This document shows positions 1 to 6,146 of a stretch of DNA of 6,751 nucleotides, piece by piece (position 1 is the first letter of the stretch; the number at the start of each line of letters is the position of its first letter). The stretch comes from Ruminococcus flavefaciens (GTDB taxonomy: Bacteria > Bacillota > Clostridia > Oscillospirales > Ruminococcaceae). The DNA lies in the NCBI GenBank assembly GCA_002348905.1, contig DEBW01000021.1, positions 26,377 to 33,127 on the forward strand, in the 5' to 3' direction. The translations under genes and the position numbers were made by a program. Below the pieces are notes generated by a model. That model did no database searches, was not told the origin of the DNA, and saw only the letters and a program-made list of their open reading frames with translations.

Positions 1-47
1 TGCAGCTCTGCTGTAGAGAGTTTTTCCCTTGCAACAAAAGCGTGTGA

Positions 48-69
48 GTTGATTTGCAGGCAAATCAAC
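48..69. repeat. Perfect inverted repeat, 10-bp arms
   Basis: The arms GTTGATTTGC (48-57) and GCAAATCAAC (60-69) are exact reverse complements around a 2-nt centre. As RNA this would be a 9-bp stem with a CAGG loop. No T tract follows on either strand, so it does not look like an intrinsic terminator. Its right edge overlaps where a -35 would lie for a TATAAT at 88-93, so an operator role is possible. It could also be the end of a dispersed repeat. The repeat itself is certain; its function is unknown. Confidence 0.6.
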
Positions 70-136
70 GACAATAAATCCATTATTTATAATTTAAAAA
101 CATCTCACTTTCAACCTGCGTTTTTCAAATTAACCC

Positions 137-165
137 TTTCTTTTTTCATTCAATCGTGCTATAAT
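137..165 (+). promoter_or_regulatory. Promoter for the yfhO-nudix unit (extended -10)
   Basis: A perfect TATAAT at 160-165 is preceded by TG at 157-158, giving the extended -10 form TGCTATAAT. The -35 position at 17-bp spacing (137-142, TTTCTT) is weak, as is common with extended -10 promoters. Transcription would start near 172, giving a leader of about 24 nt that ends in AGGAGGT (186-192) just before the ATG at 196. A second TATAAT at 88-93 has only a poor -35. Confidence 0.65.
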
Positions 166-195
166 GTATCTTAGACTATTTTTTTAGGAGGTAAT

Positions 196-2700
196 ATGGA
201 CAAGAGTCTTTTAAAATACACGAAATACACCAAAGAAAAATACTTTCAGGCTTTTCTGCTGGGATTTTCCATGCTTCTGCTGTCACTTCTGCCGGTGATG
301 ATATGCGATCAGGGCTATTTCATATACTACGGCGACTTCAACGCTCAGCAGATACCATTCTACAATCTCGCAAACGATGCAGTCCGCTCAGGGCAGTTCG
401 GCTGGAACTGGTACACGGACTTAGGCTCTGACCTGCTCACATCGTACTCGTTCTATCTGTCAGCAAGCCCGTTCTTCTGGCTGAGTACAATTCTGCCACG
501 AGGGTGGGTAACATTCTCGATACCGGTGCTTCTGGCGCTGAAACACGGCATAGCTTCCCTTACTGCATATACTTACATACGGCGGTTTGTCCGCAGCAAG
601 GAAGCTGCTCTGACCGGAGCTATGCTTTACACATTCTCAGGATTTCAGATATTCAACATCTTCTTCAACCACTTTCAGGATGTTACAGCTCTATTCCCTC
701 TCATGCTCATTGCCATGGAGGAAAACATCAATAACCGCCGCCGTGGCTGGTTTGCGCTGATAGTGGCTGTAATGGGCGCTTTGAACTACTACTTCTTTAC
801 CGGAGAAGCCGTATTCCTTGTCCTGTACTTCCTCGTCAGAGTTCCTTGCAGTGACTTCAGGGTAACATGGAAAAAATTCTTCGGACTGCTCTTTGAAGCT
901 ATAATAGGTACTGGTATCGCCTGCGTGGTACTTCTTCCGTCTGCTTTAGCGATACTCGGCAACTACCGCATAAAACAGCGCATTTACGGCACTGACTGGA
1001 TAATCTACTACGAACCTTCAAGAATATTCCGTATCATACAGACTTTCTTCATGCCGTCCGATGCTCCTGCAAGACCGAATCTTTTCAAGAGCGACGGTGC
1101 AAAATGGTCATCAGTCGGCGGATACTTCCCGATGTTCTCGATGCTTGGAGTTATCACCTTCCTGCGTACAAGGAAAAAGCACTGGGCAGTAAAACTGTCG
1201 GTAATATGCATCATATGCTCAATGATACCGATACTCAACTGTATGTACTATACCTTCAATGCGTCTTACTACGCACGTTGGTTCTTCATGCCGATACTCA
1301 TATTTGCCATGATGACTGCACAGGCTCTCGATGATGAAAACGCCGATTTCAAGCCTGCGGTAAAGTTCACAGCTGTAATGCTCACAGTCCTTTCAGCAAT
1401 ATCGCTTATCCCCGAAAAGGAAGATGACAAGCTTAAATGGTTCGCAGTATGCTATGATACGCCGTATTTCTGGGTACAAATGGCAATTGCGGTACTAAGC
1501 CTTATCTTTGCGGTATACATACTCTCACGCCGCAGAAAAGGTATGCCTTTCACCGGACTTTCGGTCTACAGCACATCTGTTGCCTGTGTCGTATGTACTC
1601 TTGCAATGGTAGTATACGGCGCTGCAACTCCTGCAAATGCCCGTAATTATATCGAGTCTGCCATAAAAGGCGGTGACAGCGTTTATGAAAAAGTCTCTGA
1701 GGATAACTTCTTCCGTGTTGATATCTCCGAAAACTGCGACAACTACCCTATGTTATGGAAGCTTCCGAGCATGAGAGCGTTCCAGAGCGTTGTTTCGACC
1801 TCTATCATGGACTTTTACGACAATGTAGGCGTTAAGCGTGATGTTGCTTCAAGAGCCGATATAACGCATTATTCTCTGCGTGGACTGCTGTCAGTCAAGT
1901 ACTTCTACCGTGAGATAAACGGCGGTCTTACCTATGATGAGTTAAAGTCCGGCAAAGAGCCTGACTCATCTCAGATAAGCGGAAGCACCGGCATAAACGC
2001 TTCAAAGGTCGATGTAACCAAATACCTCAAAGGTTTTAAATATGTCGGCAAAAACGACCACTTCGAGATATACGAGAATACGCTGTATGTACCTATGGGA
2101 TTCGGCTACGACACTTATATGTCCGAGAAAGATGCAGCCGAACTTTCAAAGGCTTCAAGGGAAAAGATACTCATGAAAGCCCTCATACTCAGTGATGAAC
2201 AGATAGAAAAGTACGGCGGTCTTATGAAAGAGATCTCACCTACCATGCATACTACTATAACCGCTGACAGCTACGAAAGATTTTGCAGGGAGAAACAGAA
2301 AAACTGTGCCGACTCATTCAGCTATGATTCATACGGTTTCAAAGCTGATATAACCCTTGATTCACCTCAGCTTGTATTTTTCAGTGTCCCTTACAGCGAC
2401 GGCTGGACTGCTGAGGTCAATGGTCAGCCTGTGGAAGTTGAAAAGGTGTCATACGGTTTTATGGCTGTAAAATGTGATGTCGGCAAAAATGAGATAAAGT
2501 TCCGCTATGTAACTCCCGGACTTAAAAACGGAGCTTACATATCACTTGCTTCTCTGCTGATACTTGCAATGTACGCACTTATCATGCACAAGCTTGACAA
2601 AAAGCGCAGTTTTAGCCGTTTCAGACACAGCTACGGCTACGATTCATACGAAAAAATACCGGCTTCTGAGGTATATGTAAGAAGCTTTATCAAAAAATAA
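196..2700 (+). CDS. YfhO-family multi-pass membrane protein
   Basis: This 834-residue integral membrane protein matches the YfhO family in architecture. A first membrane segment lies near residues 18-36. It is followed by the family's loop with GDFNAQQIPF (46-55), whose Asp sits where GT-C glycosyltransferases carry their acidic catalytic residue. About ten more hydrophobic segments run between 104 and 476. A large extracytoplasmic domain (about 477-777) ends in a beta-rich stretch with the typical PYSDGW...VNG signature. A last membrane helix (778-798) precedes a basic cytoplasmic tail. Bacillus YfhO is linked to glycosylation of lipoteichoic acid with a CsbB-type lipid-sugar synthase; no such partner is visible here, so the substrate is unknown. 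The ATG has a strong AGGAGGT 3 nt upstream. The Nudix gene follows after 15 nt and is probably co-transcribed. Family assignment is solid; the reaction is inferred. Confidence 0.88.
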   Translation: MDKSLLKYTKYTKEKYFQAFLLGFSMLLLSLLPVMICDQGYFIYYGDFNAQQIPFYNLANDAVRSGQFGWNWYTDLGSDLLTSYSFYLSASPFFWLSTILPRGWVTFSIPVLLALKHGIASLTAYTYIRRFVRSKEAALTGAMLYTFSGFQIFNIFFNHFQDVTALFPLMLIAMEENINNRRRGWFALIVAVMGALNYYFFTGEAVFLVLYFLVRVPCSDFRVTWKKFFGLLFEAIIGTGIACVVLLPSALAILGNYRIKQRIYGTDWIIYYEPSRIFRIIQTFFMPSDAPARPNLFKSDGAKWSSVGGYFPMFSMLGVITFLRTRKKHWAVKLSVICIICSMIPILNCMYYTFNASYYARWFFMPILIFAMMTAQALDDENADFKPAVKFTAVMLTVLSAISLIPEKEDDKLKWFAVCYDTPYFWVQMAIAVLSLIFAVYILSRRRKGMPFTGLSVYSTSVACVVCTLAMVVYGAATPANARNYIESAIKGGDSVYEKVSEDNFFRVDISENCDNYPMLWKLPSMRAFQSVVSTSIMDFYDNVGVKRDVASRADITHYSLRGLLSVKYFYREINGGLTYDELKSGKEPDSSQISGSTGINASKVDVTKYLKGFKYVGKNDHFEIYENTLYVPMGFGYDTYMSEKDAAELSKASREKILMKALILSDEQIEKYGGLMKEISPTMHTTITADSYERFCREKQKNCADSFSYDSYGFKADITLDSPQLVFFSVPYSDGWTAEVNGQPVEVEKVSYGFMAVKCDVGKNEIKFRYVTPGLKNGAYISLASLLILAMYALIMHKLDKKRSFSRFRHSYGYDSYEKIPASEVYVRSFIKK

Positions 2701-2715
2701 ACGGAGGTAATTATT

Positions 2716-3252
2716 ATGCATCTTGATGAAAAAACTCTCAAAAGCGAAACGATCTACGAAGGTCCTATCTTCACTATCACTCATGATACCGTTGAACTCG
2801 AAAACGGCAATGAGGCGATACGTGACGTACTTATCCACCACGGCGGAGTATGCGTTATACCGGTAACTGAGAATAACGAGATACTCATGGTAAAACAGTT
2901 CCGCTACCCTTTCCGCACTGTTACCCTTGAAGTGCCTGCCGGAAAGCTCGAAAAGGGCGAAGACCATGCAGAATGCGGAAAGCGTGAGCTTCTTGAAGAG
3001 ACCGGCTGTACCTGTGAGGAGTACACCTATCTCGGAGAAATGTTCCCGACTCCGGCATACAACACGGAGATAACCTATATGTACATGGCAAGAGGTCTTT
3101 CTTATGAAAAACAGTCTCTCGATCCTGACGAATTTCTCGATGTCGTAAAAGTGCCGATATCTGAAGCTGTTGAAAAGGTCATGGACGGAACTATCCGTGA
3201 CGGAAAAACTCAGATAGTTATACTCAAAGCCGCAAGGATACTTGGTTTATAA
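2716..3252 (+). CDS. Nudix hydrolase, ADP-ribose pyrophosphatase type
   Basis: This cytoplasmic protein of 178 residues carries a complete Nudix box at residues 76-98: G76, E82 and REL-L-EE-T-G (90-97), with metal-binding E91, E94 and E95. The LEVPAGKLE stretch just before it and Pro113, 16 residues after G97 in the FPTPAY segment, are the features that separate ADP-ribose pyrophosphatases from other Nudix enzymes. The expected reaction is ADP-ribose to AMP plus ribose 5-phosphate, with Mg2+. Length and the N-terminal beta region (about 10-40) are usual for the family. The ATG is preceded by GGAGG at 2703-2707 with 8 nt spacing. It lies 15 nt after the yfhO-family gene without its own promoter, and ends 5 nt before a strong terminator, so it is the last gene of that unit. 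Other nucleoside-diphosphate sugars are possible substrates. Confidence 0.9.
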   Translation: MHLDEKTLKSETIYEGPIFTITHDTVELENGNEAIRDVLIHHGGVCVIPVTENNEILMVKQFRYPFRTVTLEVPAGKLEKGEDHAECGKRELLEETGCTCEEYTYLGEMFPTPAYNTEITYMYMARGLSYEKQSLDPDEFLDVVKVPISEAVEKVMDGTIRDGKTQIVILKAARILGL

Positions 3253-3257
3253 CAATA

Positions 3258-3289
3258 AAAAGGGAGCATCAAAGCTCCCTTTTATTTTT
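3258..3289. terminator. Bidirectional intrinsic terminator
   Basis: A 10-bp stem, AAAAGGGAGC (3258-3267) with GCTCCCTTTT (3274-3283), closes a 6-nt loop and is followed by ATTTTT on the + strand. The A-run on the left side gives a T-rich tail on the - strand as well. It lies between the Nudix stop codon (3252) and the stop of the convergent spoVG (3293), so it can end both transcripts. Confidence 0.9.
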
Positions 3290-3292
3290 CAG

Positions 3293-3589
3293 TTATTCAG
3301 CAGCTTCTGTCTCAGCTTCCTCTGCTGCAAGCATAGCTATCTGTCTTTCATATGCTTCAAGGATAGTTTCCTCGAAAAGCTTTCTTGAATCCGGTGAGAT
3401 TGGATGAACTATGTCACGGAAAACGCCGTTCTCATCTTTTCTGCTTGGCATAGCCACAAATAGTCTCTCATCACCCTGCACTACTTTTATGTCATGTACA
3501 GCAAACATATCATCTATGGTAACTGAAACAACAGCACGAAGTCTGCCTTCTGACATGATTTTTCTGATTTTTACGTCTGTGATATTCAA
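3293..3589 (-). CDS. spoVG: SpoVG, septation/sporulation regulator
   Basis: This 98-residue protein matches SpoVG along its whole length: N-terminal ITDVKIRKI, then GRLRAVVSVTIDD (15-27), AVHDIKV (30-36), and the family core LFVAMPSRK (43-51) and FRDIVHPI (57-64). The tail is acidic and rich in Ala and Glu. SpoVG is a small dimeric nucleic-acid-binding protein affecting sporulation, septation and envelope or virulence genes in Firmicutes. The frame stays open upstream to a GTG at 3721, but SpoVG homology begins only at the TTG at 3589. That TTG has AAGGAGG (3598-3604) at 8-nt spacing, so TTG is chosen as start. An AT-only inverted repeat (about 3605-3619) lies directly upstream of the ribosome binding site. 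The gene is divergent from murC and shares its terminator with the Nudix gene. Confidence 0.95.
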   Translation of the reverse strand: MNITDVKIRKIMSEGRLRAVVSVTIDDMFAVHDIKVVQGDERLFVAMPSRKDENGVFRDIVHPISPDSRKLFEETILEAYERQIAMLAAEEAETEAAE

Positions 3590-3597
3590 TGTCGTAA

Positions 3598-3604
3598 CCT
3601 CCTT
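3598..3604 (-). promoter_or_regulatory. Ribosome binding site fixing the TTG start of spoVG
   Basis: On the - strand AAGGAGG is followed by 8 nt and TTG. No comparable site precedes the longer GTG-started reading frame at 3721, so this site decides the start. Confidence 0.85.
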
Positions 3605-3707
3605 AAAAAATATTTTTTTGCCCACCTGATGTGTATTTGTCCTGCTATTAATTAAAACATAAACAAATTCGCCTTTGAATCTGTAATTTCTTAATACTAA
3701 AAAGTCA

Positions 3708-3719
3708 GAACAACCGTTC
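3708..3719. promoter_or_regulatory. LexA-box-like palindrome in the spoVG leader
   Basis: GAAC-AACC-GTTC has the arms and 4-nt spacing of the Gram-positive LexA/DinR operator (core GAACRNRYGTTC), with one deviation in the central four bases. It lies about 20-30 nt downstream of the predicted spoVG transcription start, where a bound repressor could block transcription. A 12-bp match can arise by chance, so this is tentative. Confidence 0.35.
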
Positions 3720-3746
3720 ACACATCAACATATACGTCTGTCCTTT

Positions 3747-3775
3747 ATTATAACTCATTAATCTAAAAAAAGCAA
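3747..3775 (-). promoter_or_regulatory. Promoter for spoVG
   Basis: On the - strand TTGCTT (3775-3770) and a perfect TATAAT (3752-3747) are separated by exactly 17 bp, which fits the main vegetative sigma factor. Transcription would start near 3740, leaving an unusually long leader of about 150 nt before the TTG start. I did not see a convincing sigma-H promoter of the kind known for Bacillus spoVG. Confidence 0.65.
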
Positions 3776-3936
3776 TACTAATTTCAAATAATTAAATATA
3801 TATTTTTTGATGTGAACTATCACAGCACTAAAGCGTTGACGTTTAAGCACATTTTTCGGCAGATCCCAATTTCAGCTATAGGAAAAATCTTTACCTCACT
3901 GACTTTATATTTGTTGTTTTTTACTTTAAATTACTC
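3776..3936. other. Central part of the spoVG-murC divergent intergenic region
   Basis: The gene-free stretch between the two TTG starts is 439 bp (3590-4028). It contains the spoVG leader, the two promoters and this central part. I see no supported gene or RNA family here. The section 3776-3810 is almost pure AT. From 3811 to about 3899 the composition is more balanced and begins with the perfect inverted repeat TGTGA-ACTA-TCACA (3811-3824), which may be an operator or the edge of a dispersed repeat. No hairpin with a T tract is present. Confidence 0.5.
3811..3824. promoter_or_regulatory. TGTGA-N4-TCACA inverted repeat, possible operator
   Basis: Two perfect 5-bp arms flank a 4-nt centre. 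The site lies 36 bp upstream of the spoVG -35 and about 113 bp upstream of the murC -35. The arms resemble those of Crp/Fnr-type and Rex sites, but the 4-nt spacing is too short for Crp (N6) and the wider Rex arms are absent, so no regulator can be named. Confidence 0.3.
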
Positions 3937-3965
3937 TTGAAATATTTTGTGGAATATAGTATAAT
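3937..3965 (+). promoter_or_regulatory. Promoter for murC
   Basis: TTGAAA (3937-3942), a 17-bp spacer and a perfect TATAAT (3960-3965) form a near-consensus vegetative promoter. The start point would be about 3972, giving a leader of roughly 57 nt before the TTG start of murC. Confidence 0.8.
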
Positions 3966-4015
3966 AATAAAATAGGTATATTATGCCAGCTCAGCTGACG
4001 AATCATATTTAAGAA

Positions 4016-4024
4016 AAGGTGATC
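4016..4024 (+). promoter_or_regulatory. Ribosome binding site of murC
   Basis: AAGGTGATC can pair with the 3' end of 16S rRNA through the GGTGATC part rather than the usual AGGAGG core. It precedes the TTG at 4029. An in-frame TGA at 4020-4022, inside the site, rules out any start further upstream. Confidence 0.7.
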
Positions 4025-4028
4025 GGTT

Positions 4029-5453
4029 TTGGATAAAAGCATCCTTAATATATTAGAAGGCAAAAAACACATACACTTTATCGGCATCGGCGGTTCAGGA
4101 ATGTACCCTCTTGCTCAGATACTCCACGGTCAGGGATACTACCTTACCGGCTCTGACAACAACGAGACAGAAACTCTCGATGCTGTAAGAAAAATGGGAA
4201 TACCTGTATTCATCGGTCAGAGAGCCGAAAATATCGAAGGCGCTGACCTTATCGTACACACTGCCGCTATCATGGCTGACAATCCGGAGCTTATGGCTGC
4301 CAAGGCAAGCGGAGTTCCTGTACTTGAACGTGCTGACCTGCTCGGTATCGTTACAAGCTGGTACAGCAATGCTATATGCGTATCAGGTACTCACGGCAAG
4401 ACATCCACAACTTCCATGATAACTCAGATACTCTGCACAGCAGATATCGACATATCCGCTTATATCGGCGGTAAACTTCCATGTATCGGCGGAAGCGGAA
4501 AGTCCGGTTCAAGCGATATACTTGTATGTGAATCATGCGAATTTGAAGACCACTTCCTCAAATTCTACCCTGATATAGCCGTTATACTCAATATCGACGC
4601 TGACCACCTCGATTATTTCGGCACACTTGAAAATATAATCAAGTCATTCCATAAATTCTGCGAAAATACTTCAAAGTGCATCATTGTCAACGGCTCTGAC
4701 GCTAATTCTATGAAGGCTCTCGAAGGCATTACAGGCAAGGAGATAATCACTTTCGGCAAGGACGATTCCTGCGACTACTATCCTGCAAACGTCAAGCATG
4801 AAAACGGTCTTCTCACCACATACGACGCTATGTACCACGGTGAAAAGCTCGGTACTATAACTCTCCACGTTGCCGGTATACACAACGTTCTCAACTCTCT
4901 TGCCGCAATAGCTGCCGCAAGATATGCCGGAGCTGAATTTTCTGCTATACAGAAAGGTCTTGAAGATTTCAGAGGAGCTAAGCGCCGCTTTGAAAAGCTC
5001 GGCTGCGAAAAGGGCATAACCGTTGTTGACGACTACGCTCACCACCCGACTGAGCTTGAAGCTACTCTCAACGCTGCTATGGAAATGGATTTCAGAAAGG
5101 TATGGGCAGTATTCCAGCCTTTCACTTTCAGCCGTACAAAGCTTCTTCTTGACGACTTCGCAAGAGTTCTCCAGATACCTGACCATGCTGTTCTTACCGA
5201 TATCATGGGCAGCCGTGAGAAGAATACCTACGGCATATTCACCCGTCACCTCGCTGAAAAGATACCTGACTGCATATGGTTCCCGCAGGATGAGACTGCT
5301 GAGTGGACTGACGAGCGCAAGTACGCTAACTTCCAACAGATATGCGACTATATATGCGAAAATGCTCAGGAAGGCGACCTTGTTATAACTCTCGGCTGCG
5401 GTGACGCTTACAAGATAGCAAAAATGGTTCTCGCAAAACTTGCTGAGAAATGA
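4029..5453 (+). CDS. murC: UDP-N-acetylmuramate--L-alanine ligase MurC
   Basis: MurC is a cytoplasmic ligase that adds L-Ala to UDP-MurNAc using ATP, the first step of the peptidoglycan stem peptide. The three Mur-ligase domains are complete in 474 residues. An N-terminal UDP-binding fold holds GIGGSGM (19-25). The central ATPase has the P-loop GTHGKTSTT (120-128), the clostridial-type CESCEFEDHF segment and NIDADHLDYF (188-197). HNVLNSLAAIAAA follows, and the C-terminal domain has DDYAHHPTE (334-342), FQPFTFSRT and a closing GCGDAYK. No key residue is missing. The TTG start is forced: an in-frame TGA ends at 4022 and the next in-frame Met is residue 25, inside the glycine-rich motif. The gene has its own strong promoter and is divergent from spoVG. 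No clear terminator follows, so readthrough into lexA is possible. Confidence 0.96.
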   Translation: MDKSILNILEGKKHIHFIGIGGSGMYPLAQILHGQGYYLTGSDNNETETLDAVRKMGIPVFIGQRAENIEGADLIVHTAAIMADNPELMAAKASGVPVLERADLLGIVTSWYSNAICVSGTHGKTSTTSMITQILCTADIDISAYIGGKLPCIGGSGKSGSSDILVCESCEFEDHFLKFYPDIAVILNIDADHLDYFGTLENIIKSFHKFCENTSKCIIVNGSDANSMKALEGITGKEIITFGKDDSCDYYPANVKHENGLLTTYDAMYHGEKLGTITLHVAGIHNVLNSLAAIAAARYAGAEFSAIQKGLEDFRGAKRRFEKLGCEKGITVVDDYAHHPTELEATLNAAMEMDFRKVWAVFQPFTFSRTKLLLDDFARVLQIPDHAVLTDIMGSREKNTYGIFTRHLAEKIPDCIWFPQDETAEWTDERKYANFQQICDYICENAQEGDLVITLGCGDAYKIAKMVLAKLAEK

Positions 5454-5471
5454 TATATAATTATTGTGTAG

Positions 5472-5490
5472 GGACGACCACCGGTCGTCC
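5472..5490. repeat. GC-rich hairpin (REP-like) between murC and lexA
   Basis: Arms GGACGACC (5472-5479) and GGTCGTCC (5483-5490) pair perfectly around ACC. The hairpin is strikingly GC-rich inside an AT-rich gap, and no T tract follows on either strand, so a simple terminator is unlikely. The form, GTAGG then an arm, a short loop and the other arm, resembles short palindromic repeats scattered between genes in many clostridial genomes. A role as an operator upstream of lexA is the alternative. Confidence 0.65.
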
Positions 5491-5505
5491 GCAAACAAAA
5501 CATCA

Positions 5506-5534
5506 ATGACATCACACAGACAATCAAATATCTT
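5506..5534 (+). promoter_or_regulatory. Possible lexA promoter
   Basis: ATGACA (5506-5511, 5 of 6 to consensus) and TATCTT (5529-5534, 4 of 6) are 17 bp apart. The start would be near 5541, only about 14 nt before the ATG, which leaves just enough room for GGGGTG (5544-5549). No GAAC-N4-GTTC LexA box is found between murC and lexA. Confidence 0.35.
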
Positions 5535-5554
5535 ATTCCAAACGGGGTGCTTTT

Positions 5555-6136
5555 ATGTCCAAGGAAAAAGAACTTGAAGTATTCAACTTCATAAAAAGCC
5601 GTCTGAGCGACGGTATATCACCTTCTGTGCGTGAAATAATGGACGCTGCCGGCTTCAAGTCCACTTCTACTGCACACCGCTATATAAATTCTCTCGTTGA
5701 TGCCGGACTTCTCGAAAAAAGCGACAGTCTCAACCGCTCACTGAGACTTCCCAACAGCTGTTCAGCTTCTGTACCGGTAGTAGGTACAGTTACAGCCGGT
5801 CAGCCTATCACTGCCGTGGAGGATATTACCGGTTATATCGGCTTTGAAGCTCCCGGATGCGATCCGGAAGACCTGTTCGCTCTGAAAGTCAGAGGCGAGA
5901 GCATGATAAACGCCGGCATACTTGACGGCGATATAGTTATCGTTCAGAAAACCGAATACGCCGAAAACGGCGATATCGTAGTGGCTTTCGTTGACGGCGA
6001 GGACGCTACTGTAAAACGTTTCTATAAAGAAAAAGGATACTACCGGTTACAGCCGGAAAACGATACAATGGATCCTATCATTCTTGATGAATGTGAGATA
6101 CTCGGAAAGGTAATAGGTCTTAAACGTTATTATTAA
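5555..6136 (+). CDS. lexA: LexA, SOS response repressor and autoprotease
   Basis: LexA is a DNA-binding repressor that cleaves itself when RecA filaments form on damaged DNA. Residues 1-65 form the LexA-type winged helix: FNFIKSRLSDGISPSVREI, then a recognition-helix region STSTAHRYINSLVDAGLL (36-53), then RSLRL. The S24 peptidase domain runs from about 73 to 190. It has the Ala-Gly cleavage site at A81-G82 (VTAGQP), catalytic Ser116 in VRGESM, and catalytic Lys154 in ATVKRF, all intact. At 193 residues it is slightly shorter than Bacillus LexA (205), mostly at the N-terminus and linker. The ATG has GGGGTG at 5-nt spacing. The next gene starts 10 nt after its stop, so co-transcription is likely. 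Another S24-family repressor is possible but less likely, since the HTH is the LexA type rather than the phage CI type. Confidence 0.93.
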   Translation: MSKEKELEVFNFIKSRLSDGISPSVREIMDAAGFKSTSTAHRYINSLVDAGLLEKSDSLNRSLRLPNSCSASVPVVGTVTAGQPITAVEDITGYIGFEAPGCDPEDLFALKVRGESMINAGILDGDIVIVQKTEYAENGDIVVAFVDGEDATVKRFYKEKGYYRLQPENDTMDPIILDECEILGKVIGLKRYY

Positions 6137-6146
6137 GGGGAAAAAT

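Noticed and set aside
1..60. Open reading on the - strand that could be part of a gene or repeat-derived ORF running off the left edge
   Set aside because: It is only about 20 codons, open in more than one frame, with no recognisable family, so a coding call cannot be supported.
2644..2967. 107-codon open frame on the - strand across the yfhO-nudix junction
   Set aside because: It overlaps two well-supported genes in antisense, including much of the Nudix protein's N-terminal region, and has no family features.
3590..3721. N-terminal extension of spoVG to a GTG at 3721 (142 residues in total)
   Set aside because: The extra 44 residues resemble nothing in SpoVG, the GTG has no ribosome binding site, and the TTG at 3589 has an ideal one.
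3836..3841. TTGACG as a -35 element of another promoter between spoVG and murC
   Set aside because: No -10-like hexamer lies 16-18 bp downstream on the + strand.
3987..3997. Short palindrome CAGCT-C-AGCTG in the murC leader
   Set aside because: The 5-bp arms with a 1-nt centre can hardly form a hairpin, and such a match is expected by chance.
3983..4012. Nine-codon upstream reading frame (MPAQLTNHI) in the murC leader
   Set aside because: It is very short and has only a weak AGGT almost at the predicted 5' end of the transcript; the sequence suggests no attenuation structure.
4671..5498. 275-codon open frame on the - strand opposite murC
   Set aside because: It lies antisense to a complete, well-conserved murC, shows no recognisable domain and has no convincing ribosome binding site.
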